Assembly (NCBI GenBank): GCA_038025085.1
Contig: CM076146.1
Span: 18,574,001 to 18,638,000 of the forward strand
Direction of reading: 5' to 3'
DNA length: 64,000 nt
Origin: Tetragonia tetragonoides
Lineage: Eukaryota > Streptophyta > Magnoliopsida > Caryophyllales > Aizoaceae
The notes beneath the pieces are model-generated. The model did no database searches. It had not been told where the DNA came from and saw only the letters and a list, made by a program, of their open reading frames with translations. Positions 49,833 to 60,426 of the stretch are shown here, one piece after another (the stretch's first letter is position 1; every line of letters starts with the position of its first letter). A program made the position numbers and the translations under genes.

Positions 49833-51163
49833 ATGGATTTGTCTTCAAACAACGAAGTTGATAATGATTTTAGGCATAAACTCATCCATTTCACCAAGGA
49901 AGTTAAACTCAAACAAACACATCTTCTTTCTCTCTTCATCAACTCAATTCAACCTTTCACGAGGCTCAAAATAAATTGGGACCTCATCGAAGCCTCTTTT
50001 TAATATTGGGATCCTATAGATCATGTTTATCGCTTCGGTACTCATGAGCTTTGCCCTCTAGTTGAGGAAGTTGAGGGATTCTTCACCCTCAAAAATGATG
50101 GTCCTCTTGTCACACCTCTTACGAAGTTATGTCATGAGAGGGACCTTAGCCTTGTCTTAGGTCTTCCTTTCTTCACTTCAAGAAATGTTCTTATGGGAGA
50201 ATCTCTCCTTCTTGAGAATATATTTTCCATGTTCGAAAAGCCGAGGGGGTACTTCCAAATGGAGGAGGGCGTCTCTTTTGAGTATGCAAGATTGAACTCC
50301 CTTGTGCTACTTTTATTGGGTACATACCTCTTGAAAGGAGGGAAGAATTTGTGCCATGCACGGTGCTTGGGACTCACCAAGTCCATTGAGTTGGGGGTAG
50401 GCTAGCTCCTCTTATTCTCGGTGAGACCCTCTTAGGTCTTGACAATCTCAAACAAAACCCTTCTTCCTTCTTGAGGGGTTGTCCTCTTCTTCTCCATATG
50501 TGGTTATGTGAGAAGTTTTCTCTTCTTAACGCTCCCACTCGCTCTTATAAACCAAAGAACGTCCAAGAAAGGGGAAAGTCTCTCAAATGTAAGAATTTGG
50601 AGAAAGAGGGTAATTGGGGTGACGCCTTTAAAGGCGAGATCAAATGGGTGCAAGAGTTCTTTCCTCTTGGCAAGGTGGTTTATTCGACCAAGGGTTACCG
50701 AGGTGTTCCACTCCCGGGGCTAACCCATATCACCTTTTATCTCCCGTGGCGTTGCTTACGCCAAATGGGTCTCAAGCAAATGCTCCTCCAACTCCCTTCA
50801 AAATTGTGCTTCACTAAAAACGCCTATCTTCAAGATTTTCAACGCATGGCTTCACTTTGGAGGTCTCTTCAAATTCTCACGGCTTTCCTGACTCTTCATG
50901 ATGCAACCTTGGAAAAAGATTATGCATTTTGGTTGATTAACCACTTAGTTAGTGAGGGAAAGCTCCAAAGTGGAGAAAGTGGGCCATCGGGCCGCATTGG
51001 GCCTGTCGAAGGGCGGTTCGGGCGGGTTTGGAGAGCTGGCGGGCCGAGCTGGGCAAAGCCCAGCGCTGCTGGTGGGCTGGTGGACCCTTCGGGTCAGGTG
51101 GGTGGCGGTTTGGGTGAGCCGAGCGGTCTGCAAGGGGTACCGGGCCCTATGGGAATTTATTAA
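49833..51163 (+). pseudogene. Plant mobile domain (PMD)-like protein
   Basis: The ATG at 49833 opens a frame with PMD-type features: INWDLIEASF, stop, YWDPIDHVYRFGTHELCPLV then EEVEGFF; CHERDLSLVLGLPFF; LNSLVLLLLGTYLL. After a frameshift near 50400 it continues with RGCPLLLHMWLCEKFSLL and GVPLPGLTHITFYLPWRC. PMD proteins (the family of Arabidopsis MAIN/MAIL1) occur both as host genes and widely inside transposons. The last 65 codons (from about 50975) are suddenly GC-rich and Gly/Pro-rich, unlike the body. One stop and one frameshift make it nonfunctional. The repeats just upstream suggest that it belongs to a transposon. Confidence 0.65.
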
Positions 51164-51623
51164 AGTCTTATTAAAGTCTATTATGAAATGGGAATTTATT
51201 TTGTGGTGGATAATTATCTCTTATTTATCTATGCACAAGATTATGACTCTAATCATTAATGCAACATATATGCTTAATGGACACCTTAAACTAGATATCA
51301 TCAATTTTAGAGTCCATGTCCAAAATTCACCACTTATTTTTCATTGGCTTAAATCAACTATAATTGGGTTTGAAATTCCAAATTATAAGTTGATTCCTTT
51401 TTTTTAACGTTTATTTTTATTTTTATTTTTTTTTTGGGCATCTCTGTACTATAGCAAATAAACATAACTTTGACCGAATCCTTGCGGATTTCCTACGTAT
51501 CTCGTAAAGAGAATCAGGTCAGATGTAGATCGGGCGCTAGCCCAGACATTGGTTTTTTTCTTTTTTTTTGTGCTCTCTACTGAGCTTTTTATACAAATTA
51601 CATCTTTGACAAAGGTAAAGAAA
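51164..51623. other. Junction region between PMD unit and Tat copy 2
   Basis: 51164-51440 is AT-rich without features. From about 51440 the minus strand is the 3' non-coding end of the Tat element, including CCTACGTATCTC (51492) and AATCAGGTC (51511), motifs that recur at 55542-55980. No 3' LTR is present. Confidence 0.5.
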
Positions 51624-52720
51624 TTAAGCATAAAACTTCTTCAATCGGTCCAGATTGGTAATGCTAGGAAGTTCGTTCCCGTCCAAATCAGCTAGCTTCA
51701 CAGCTCCTCCAGGTGTGATCTCCTTGACCAGAAACGAACCGGACCAATTGGGTCGGAATTTGCCCCTAGACACATGCATGGGTGCTCTATTCTCTTTTAG
51801 AATAAGACCTCCTTCTTGAATATCTCGACTTCTCACCTTCTTATTATAAGACCGAGCAATGTGGCGCTGGTTATTATGGATGTTGTTGAGAGTTGCAAGT
51901 CTCTTTTGAGCGGTGCATGCCAGTTCTTCATATCGGGCCTTATGCCAATGCTTTTCAGGAATGTCACTCTCGGCAATGACTCTCAAAGACTTAATCTTCG
52001 TTTCAATTAGAAGCATTGGTTCCATGCCGTATACCAGTGAGTACGGTGTTGCCCCAGTTGGCGTGCGAATTGATGATCAAAACCCCAAAAGGGCATATGG
52101 AAGCTTCTCAGGCTATTCTTTCGTTTTCTCAATCATCTTTGATAAAATAGATTTGAGCGTTTTGTTCGCGGCCTCAACAGCTCCATTAGTCTGAGGTCGG
52201 TATGGTGACGACTGGTGTTGCTTCACTTTGTATTTCATGAGAGTTTCTTTAAGGTGCCCCTCGAGTTGTGGGCCATTATCAGATATCATCTCGAATAGTA
52301 GGTCGTACCGACAGATAATGTTCTTGATCATAAATTTTGACACTTGCCGTGCCCCTAACTTGGAGTATGAGGCCGCTTCGACCCACTTTGAGAAATAGTC
52401 GATTGCCACTAAGATGTATTGGTGCCCATTGGATGCTTTTGGATTGATTTGACCAATAATGTCAATGCCCCAGGTTGAGAATAGCCAGGGTGACGTCAGA
52501 TTATGCAACTCTGCAAAGGGCACGTGATTCAAATTTGAGAATGTCTGGCATTTCTTGCAAGCTCTGAGATACTTGTAGCAATCATGCTCTAATGTAGTCC
52601 AATAATATCTAGTTCACAGAATCTTCTTAGCAAGCATCTTTCCATTCATATACGGGCCACAATCACCCCTATATACTTCTTTCATGATCTTCTGCGCTTC
52701 CCTGGAATCGACACAGAGTT
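51624..52720 (-). pseudogene. Tat integrase
   Basis: Zinc-finger region first (CGPYMNGKMLAKKIL, then CYKYLRACKKCQTF; the second usual His is Tyr). The catalytic core follows: Asp in TWGIDIIGQI, Asp in EMISDNGPQ, Glu in NGAVEAANKTLK, all present. The C-terminal part (KVRSRDIQEGGLILKEN, FRPNWSGSFLVKEITPGGA) ends at 51624. Core and C-terminal part lie in different frames near 52080-52110. It inserts the cDNA into the host genome. Confidence 0.9.
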
Positions 52721-53019
52721 GAAGGGTCCCGTCAAACCCTTTATGGTACATTTTGTCCATATAAAGTGCAAAATGAGACGCAAGGCGGCGGATAGTTAGC
52801 TGATCTTTCTTTGAACTCTCTTGAAGATAAGAGTAGTCGTTTGAGGTACTTCTTAATATCCGTGTACCACGGCTCATTCTCTACATCTGTAATTAGATTC
52901 ACATGATCACACGATATGGCAGGCTCGTGCCGTTCTTCCAGAGTGATGGTCTGAGCTCGAATTTCTCCTTCCCAAACCGGAGTGGTTGCCAAATTGGCCA
53001 ATGCATCTGTAAAAGTATT

Positions 53020-53445
53020 CTACTCTCTGGGCAAGTGTCTGAAAGTAATATCATCAAAGCATGCAATGAACTGTTGTAAGCAGTCAGTGTACATCTGTAA
53101 TCGTTCATCCAGGATTCTCCATGCCCGTATGGTTTGGGAAATGATAAGATTTGAGTCACCATATACCGTGAGGCGTCGTGCCCCTGCCGCCAAGGCTGCC
53201 TTTACAGCGTAGATGCAAGCTTCATATTCAGCTGTGTTATTCGTGGTCGGAAAATCCAACTTGACCGAAAATGGTACATGCAATCCTTCTGGACTAATCA
53301 AGAGCACTCCGACTCCATTGCTCCTTTTGTTACAAGCTCCGTCAAAATACATCCTCCATCTGTCTTCTTGTATAACATGAATGTGTTCATCAGGAAAAGT
53401 ATCGTCACATTCTTTCTTCAAACATGGGCCCATCTGCCAGAACAT
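53020..53445 (-). pseudogene. Second (archaeal/plant-type) RNase H of Tat
   Basis: RVT_3-type RNase H: WRMYFDGACNKRSNGVGVLL (first Asp), NNTAEYEACIYAVKAAL (Glu), LTVYGDSNLIISQ (Asp), so the catalytic acids are present. This extra domain defines the Tat branch and resembles host-type RNase H. The frame is shifted relative to the RT-RNase H frame at about 53430. Confidence 0.9.
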
Positions 53446-54193
53446 CCGCTAGCACTCGCCCTTTTACAGATTTCTGATTCAAACATTGGATGTCGAATTC
53501 TGACAACAGAGCATGCCAACGAGCAATTCTCTCGCTCGTGATTGGTTTATCGAATAAGTATTTGATGGGGTCCAATCTCGAGAAGAGGTACGTGGTGTGA
53601 GCTTGGAGGTAGTGCTTCAACTTTCTTGTCGCGCATACTAGAGATATGCATGTCTTTTCCAGAGGATTGTAACCAATCTCATACTCAAGAAGCTTCTTAT
53701 TCAGATAGTAGATAGCCACTTCTTTTCTCGTTCCCTCTTCATATTGAGCCAGAAATGCCCCAATAGCAGTTTCGGTCACTGGGAGGTATAATATCAAAAG
53801 GCTTCCCTGGTTGCGGGGGTGCCAAATTGGAGGCTTCGCCAGATAGCTCTTCATCATTTCAAATGCCTTTTGGCAATCATTATTCAACTGATGGGATGTA
53901 TCCTTCCTAACCATCTTGAAAATTGGTTCACATTTCGAAGTCAGCTGAGAAATGAATCTGCTGATGTATTGAATTCTTCCCAGAAACCCTCGGATTTCCT
54001 TTTCAGTTCTCGGTGGTGGCAACTCAGAACTAGCCTTCACCCTATCGGAATAAATTTCTATGCCGCTCTGGTTAACAACAAACCCCAGGAGTTTACCAGA
54101 TGTAACTCCAAACACACATTTCTGCGGGTTGAGCTTCCAATTGAACTTCCGGATACGATCAAAGAATATTTTTAGGGAGGAAAAGTGATCCTG
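53405..54193 (-). pseudogene. Tat RT thumb and first RNase H
   Basis: In frame with RT after a TGA at 54192. It has RGFLGRIQYISRFISQLTSK, then the RNase H-like part (YYLNKKLLEYEIGYNPLEKT, LKHYLQAHTTYLFSRLDPIK, WHALLSEFDIQC). It degrades RNA in RNA/DNA hybrids. The acidic signature at its start is weakened (LYLPVTETAIGAFLAQ), as usual for the first RNase H in this lineage. Confidence 0.85.
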
Positions 54194-55606
54194 TCAAGAA
54201 CGGCTCTTAACTATCATATCGTCCACATACACCTCAACAATATCATGAATTAGGTCATGCAAAATCGATGTTGCAGCTCGTTGGTAGGTGGCCCCGGAAT
54301 TTTTCAAACCAAAAGGCATGACCTTATAACAATACGTGCCCCATAGGGTAATGAATGATGTCTTGATCTGATCTTTTAAAGCCATAAGGATCTGATTGTA
54401 TCCTGAAAATCCATCCATGAACGAGAACATAGCATGTCTCGATGTATTATGGACCAGCATGTCAATATATGGTAACGTGAAGCAATCCTTCGGTGAAGCG
54501 GCATTCAAATCTCGAAAGTCGATACACATTCTCACTCGACCATCTTTCTTGGGAACAACAACAATGTACGCCAGCCAATCTGGGTGCTTTACAGCCTGTA
54601 GAAACCCAACATCAATCTGCTTCTGAACTTCTTCTTTAACCTTGAGACTAATCTCTGGTTTCATTCGAAGGAGCTTCTGCTGCTTTGGCTTGTTATTAGG
54701 AAGCAAAGGAAGACGGTGTTCGGCAATACTGCGGTCAACACCCGGCATGTCGGCATAAGACCATGCAAATACGTCCACATACTGTCTTAACAACTCAGTG
54801 AAAGGCTCTTGCTCTTCAAGTGATAGAGATGACCCAATTTTAACTTCTTTTTTATTTTCTTTTGGGCCAATGTTTATTATTATGGAATCTTCAATCGGTG
54901 ATATGCATGTTTGTGGTGACTCATTGTCATATGATGATGCATCATGATCAAAATCAAGCTCTTGTGCACAAATATGTTCAGAGAGAAGGATAGGATGGGT
55001 ATTTTCAACATCAGACAGGTCATCCGACGAGGGACACTCTGTGGTCGACTCATCAGTCTCACATTCATCAGATATCGGGCCCAGCAGGTGGTCTGGCTCG
55101 GTACTTAGGTCGGTTGATGATTCTGAAGTGGTGAATGTATTTGGGCTACTGGATACTGGATCTGGTGGATGGCTGCCTATATAGATCTTCACTTCTTGCC
55201 CTCCTTCTTTACCCTTGTACTCATAGCTCCATTTCCTCACAATGTGCTTTGATTCGATCAAATCAGTGGGATCGAATACATTGTCATTAAAATCAACCTT
55301 CTCGAAAAGTCGGTTCAGCACTCTGTATCGGATATTCTCAACCCAATCGACATCCTTTCCCTCATCTCTCAACTTCTAACAATCCTCGGGATCATACACC
55401 TCGATATCATTGAAGAAAATCTCAAAACCTGGGAGTCTTTTCTGCTCTCTGGATTCCAACCATGGCTCTAGAAAGCCATAGTAGAGTTCATTCTGTCCTG
55501 GCTGCACAAAAGCCATATCATTGAAGTAAACCCGAAGGCTGCCTACGTATCCCCAATGTGTGCAACCATCGTTTTCGAAAATATGGGATATTTTGAAAAG
55601 GTGCAT
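54194..55606 (-). pseudogene. Tat reverse transcriptase with N-terminal linker
   Basis: A single frame from 55606 is broken by one TAG at 55374. The linker (RLPGFEIFFNDIEVYDPED) is acidic and unstructured. RT begins near 54830 (FTELLRQYVDVFAWSYADMP, PGVDRSIAEHRLPL). The fingers and palm are VPKKDGRVRMCIDFRDLNAA, FSFMDGFSGYNQI and YKVMPFGLKNSGATYQRA; the catalytic box YVDDMIVKS is intact at about 54205-54231. It copies genomic RNA into cDNA. Confidence 0.9.
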
Positions 55607-56000
55607 TGGAGAATCAGGTCCACGTAGTTCTTCCTACTCACTGAGAGATTTATTTTTTTTTTGTTTTTTTTCCTTCTTTTTTTTTTTTTTTGTTTATTTC
55701 GGTTGAGCTCAAAGTGAGCGCCTACATACCCCATGTACGTGCATACATGTGTGTCTAATACATAGCCAAAAGTGATGATTAAGTCCTATAGGGGATCAGG
55801 CCGCTACGTAGTCTATTACAAGTGCTTAAGAAAAAGGTTTACTTCTTAGGTGGGTGACGAAAAGATTTACTTCCTAATTGGTCGAACTCAAATGAGCTCC
55901 CTACGTACCCCGAGTACAGGTGAATACAAGTGTTTCTAATCAGAGTTGATAAGAGGGCACGTTGATTCATGGGGATTAGACCATACGTAGTTCTCGCCTC
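55440..56000 (-). repeat. 179-182-bp tandem repeat, three diverged units
   Basis: CCTACGTAT/ACATAC/CGTACCCC boxes start at 55542, 55721 and 55900 (179 bp apart). Matching ATCAGG(T/C)C-ACGTAGT boxes lie at 55613, 55795 and 55975. A poly-T stretch at 55650-55692 separates units one and two. Confidence 0.7.
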
Positions 56001-56089
56001 TTAATTAACACAATTATTGGTTCAGAAGGAGGCTTATCCTGATTGCCCCTTTATTTGGATGCGCCCGGGCAATTGGGAAATTGCAACTT

Positions 56090-56930
56090 CTTCCGCTTAC
56101 TGAACAAGCATCATTCCTTTGCCGATGAGCTCTTCAATCTTCATACGCAAGAGGAGACAATGGTCGATTATATGCGAGAACTTCCCACAATAGTCACAAC
56201 ATGGAAGAGTGATGTTCGTACGAGGCGATGGCCTTTGAGGTGGTCGAGGCAATGCAGTTATCAACCCCTGGCTCATGAGCCGCCCGAATATATAACTCAG
56301 AGGCTCTTGGAGTGGCTCAAGTTGACGTTATGGTCGAGGGACCTGCGGTGCCTGGGGTTGCAGAGAAATCATATCCTTCGGGTAATGACTGTATGGATCA
56401 GAAACTTGTCTTACAGACTTAATCTTCGCGAGATCAAGAGCATAGCCGTGAGCCTCTAGATCTTCCAACTTATAGTATATTTTCCGGCTCATTTCTATGA
56501 AGTAAGGTTCCTTCGATCCTTTTACAATCCATATAAGGCTCTCTCTCAACGTCGGAAAATAAAGCATTTTTCTCCATTGCTCCTTCCATCTGGCGATGTA
56601 AGTCGAGAATAACTCTCCAGATATTTGTTCCACATTCTCGAGTTTCAGCTTCTCGACTAAATCACTTGATCCCGCATTCACCCAATCGATGAAGGCAGTT
56701 GCTACATTCTGCCATGAACCAAGCTGATAAGGCACCAGATTGAAATACCACTCTCTGGCTCTTCCTTCTAAACTCTTCCCGAAATAGTTAGGGAAAAACT
56801 CCTCACTAATCTCCAAGGGGTGCAACTCATGCACGAATATATTTCAAATGAGTCTGGGGATCACCTCTCCCGTTAAACTTTGTAAATTCAGGGATTTTCA
56901 CATTCTGTGGGATACGGAGTCCCGGAATCA
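56090..56930 (-). pseudogene. Second Gag-like block with CCHC knuckle
   Basis: The minus strand reads IPGLRIPQNVKIPEF and KFNGRGDPQTHLKYI. After a one-base shift near 56838 come EFFPNYFGKSLEGRAREWYF, the conserved Gag core helix text, and WKEQWRKMLYFPTLRESLIW. About 130 codons on, in another frame, a canonical CCHC knuckle follows (CDYCGKFSHIIDHC) with LLLRMKIEELIGKG. It lies after protease and before RT, not the usual place for Gag. Confidence 0.72.
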
Positions 56931-57053
56931 GGATCAACCCTTCAGTATTAATCTTCTCTTTGCAGCAAATAACTCTAGATCAGAATCATAGCTGGGGATA
57001 TAAGGCTCTCGCGCTTTAATTGGGCCACCACTACCCGTGCTAGAGTATGTACT

Positions 57054-57905
57054 TCATTCGCTCGAGGATGAACTCGATCCTACTCCATTGAGGAATTCTT
57101 CCAATCTATCAAATTGATAATTACCATCCTCTCCTAATATAGTTCTAATCAAGAATCCATGGAATCTGTCCCCAAACTCTTCATCCAAGTGTAACACTGG
57201 CTCACTGGTGGATGTGATAGCCATAACCTCTGGATCTCCTTTAAGTGTGATCACACCGTGGGGGCTTTGGAATCGCACTTTCTGATGAAGTGTGGAAGCA
57301 ATGGCTCTTGACTGGTGAAGCCACGGTCGGCCTAACAGAAGATTGAAGCAAGCAGGTATATCGATCACAAGAAATTCCACATCCCGGACTACCGGTCCAT
57401 ATTCAAGGGGTAGCTTGACTGTTCCCATTACGTTTCTCTTCTCATTGTCGTATGCTCGAACTACTTGAGTCGAGGGTTCAAGATGATCCCGGAAGAACCC
57501 GAGTTTCTGGAGAGTTCGAAAAGGAAAAACATTCACTGCTGACCCATTATCAATTAATACGCGAGGGACTTTCATACCATTGCATTCCACGGTAATGTGG
57601 AGAGAGTGATTGTGATCAATATCTTCTGGTAGATCTCTGTCAGAGAATTGGAGTACTTGAGAGGATCTGTGGACTAGGCCAACCATTTCATCCGGAGAGA
57701 TATCTGAGCTTACTGCCACCTCATTCAAATGTCTAAGTACCGCAGGCCGATGTGGTTGCGAAGTCATTAACAATTTCCAAATGGAAACGTTAAAGTTCAT
57801 CTCTTTCATTCTTCTAATGGCTTCATCATCAACATTATCATCTATCACCACTTCTTTCCCTTTCTCTTTGCGGCGCAAATCTTCTAAGGGATTTTCATCC
57901 TCCAA
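57054..57905 (-). pseudogene. Tat aspartic protease
   Basis: 283 open codons. The active-site region is VLIDNGSAVNVFPF (Asp-Asn-Gly in place of the more usual Asp-Ser/Thr-Gly) and the second hallmark is LLLGRPWLHQ, as in Tat proteases. A charged N-terminal segment (EDENPLEDLRRKEKGKE) matches 10250-10200 of copy 1. A Ser-rich tail ends at a TGA, beyond which the frame stays open toward the next block. Confidence 0.87.
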
Positions 57906-58103
57906 ATGCGTTGGTTTAAAATGTCTTCCGGTTCATGTTAAATGAGCTACCATAGAGTTTTCATCATTATCCGGAAGATCTTGTAAACATACAGCCCGTG
58001 CAAAATGAGGGATGTACCCCGAACCATTCTTCTCTATAATGCTGAGGACCGAAGCATCCTCTTCTTCCGCCTTTTGATCAATCATTAAGAACCCTCCATC
58101 ACA

Positions 58104-59547
58104 TTATAAAGTTGCACACAAACTGGAGAATACTTCATCTTTCGCTTTAAAGAGCTTAATAGGCTTTAAGATCACATGAGGTTTGGTGGACAAATCCACA
58201 ATCAAAGCATTTGAATTGGGAGACAAAGACATTTCCATTATCCTGGGAGATGTAACTTTTATCAATTCTGTCGAATCGGTGGTTGATAGAGCGAGAGATA
58301 TCGCCAACACATGATTTCCCTGGTGGTTGGGTAAAGGGTTCTTTGTGATGTTTGGGGAATTGGAGCTGGTTTTGGAAGTATTGATAGTGAGCTTCCCTTC
58401 ATCAATAAGATCTTGGATTCTATGCCTCAAAGCTAGGCATGACTCAATTGTGTGCCCAGAATACTGGTGAAATTTACAATGTTCATTCGGCTTCTGATTG
58501 GGCTTTGGTGGTGGTGGTTGCCTTGGTGCCAATGGTTGGATCATTCCCGCCTTGATAAGTTTTTCAAAGGCTTGTGTTGGCGACATGCCTAGAGGAGTGA
58601 ATTCCCGTATTTGGGTAAGCTGAAATGTCGTGGATGAGACAATGTTGCTGGTTTCCGCAGATTTTCCTTCCCCTTGAGTTGGCAGATTATAAGGCCCTTT
58701 CCTGTATATCTTGAAGTTGATGCTATTGGCTCTTCCTTCTTACCTGCAATTCTGAGAGAGTCCTCAATATTCGACCCAGTGGATATCAAAGCTTTGAAAG
58801 AGGGAAAATACTGGTACATCATTTTATCTTTCAGATTCGGTGTAAGTTTCCGAACTATCATCTGTATCTAATCCTCGTCTATTGGTCGATTTATCATTTG
58901 AGCGGCTTTTTCCCTCCATCTACTAATGAAAGCAGAGAACGTCTCATTAGGATACTGGTAAGTTGTTTCAAGATCTCTCTTGGTCACATCGACATCTTCA
59001 TTGTATTTGTATTGTTGCGTGAATTCACAGCCGATATTGGACGAAGTAGCTTTCTTTGAATTTCAAGCTGAAAGAACCTTTGCGCTGCTGCCCCATCTAG
59101 GTATTGCTGAAAGAGTTGAGCAATCAATTCTTCTGATACACCCCATGGGCTCATTGCCCCTACATACATCTTGAGGAAAGTCGTAGGACTTCCCGTGCGA
59201 TTGAATTTCGATATGTTAGGCATTTTAAACCCATTCGGGAAACGAGCTGTTGGGAACAGAGATAGTCCATGGATATCGAGCCACGGCTCGGTAATTGTCA
59301 TTCCCTTCAAAACTTCTTTCAACTTTCTAACATCCTCACTCATTTTATCATCTTCGGTTACAGAACCAGTTTCAAGGTTAAATGGGGCACCACCAGCTAG
59401 TGTGCCATGGTCAGGTTCTCTGTTCAAATGAGTAAGAGTTTGTTCCATCATGTCCTGACGAGACAGTAGTAACTGCATCATTTCCTTTATTTCAGTAAGA
59501 GCATCTGGTAGAGGAGGTGGAAGATTATGATCAGGTATATCTGCCAT
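58104..59547 (-). pseudogene. Tat Gag
   Basis: The ATG at 59547 (MADIPDHNLPPPLPDALTE) is equivalent to that of copy 1. The core contains TFLKMYVGAMSP and LIAQLFQQYLDGAAAQRFF. It continues after a shift near 58984 with MIVRKLTPNLKDKMMYQYFP, and after another near 58600 with CKFHQYSGHTIESC, a CHHC knuckle, followed by LALRHRIQDLIDEGKL. Frames change at least twice. Confidence 0.87.
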
Positions 59548-60426
59548 ACTTGACTATGGTGAGAAGGTCTTGCGGAATAGGGTGAATGAAGTGGTTGATA
59601 TAGTGACACTTGACAATGAAGATGAGCTGGGTATCGGAGAAGTCCGAATGAACCTAGTGGAGGGACGAACCCAACGGGTAGACCTGCCATGAAAATGCAA
59701 GGTTAGAATGGTTCATGAGAAGAACTCTGTATTGACTTGGAGGATAAACATTTTTTTTTTTTTTGAAAACACATTTTCCATTTTTTTATTTTTTTTTTTT
59801 TTTTTTTGAAATGAGTATGTACACTTTTTTCGAAAAACATTTTTTTTTTTTTTTTGAAAATAGAGGCTTTTCGGAAAAGTCCTCACAAAAGAGAGATTTA
59901 TTTATTTTTTTGAAAACATTTTTTTTTTGATGATATGCGTAAAATGCATGGATGCATAGTGCCGGAGTGACTAAATAAATACATACAAGTAACCGATTCA
60001 AGCATGCATCGGTCCCAAGTGCTCCTAAAGCTGATCTATAGACGATATTTTCAGGTGCTTCATTTCACTTAGTTTTTGGAGAACACACACAGGGACTGGC
60101 AATCCATGAACGCCAATATATGTGGTAGCTTCCTTAATGTTTTATTGGTTAAATAATCTGGCGCTCACTCCATGAACGGGCGACCAGCCTACAAAAGCAG
60201 TAAATTGAGATCGCGTGTGTGTGTGGGGACCATTTGTTCAAACAAGCATTCCAAACACACATAATTTGCACATATGTACATGATATACACATGATATACA
60301 CAAGATATAAACAATATATAAACAAAAGGCATTTCATAACATCATTCAATTTTCTTTCAAAGGGATGCAACGTACTTTCGGATTTAGACCTCTTATAAAA
60401 ATAACTCCCAAGTGGAGTCTCCAGTC
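59548..60426 (-). other. Tat copy 2 leader and PBS
   Basis: Non-coding; poly-T/poly-A rich at 59750-59930. It matches 12070-12735 of copy 1. The PBS on the minus strand is TGGAGACTCCACTTGGGAG (about 60423-60405), diverged from TGGCGACTC. Confidence 0.65.

Noticed and set aside
50945..51133. Minus-strand ORF in the GC-rich PMD tail
   Set aside because: GC-rich DNA has few stops; no start context or domain.
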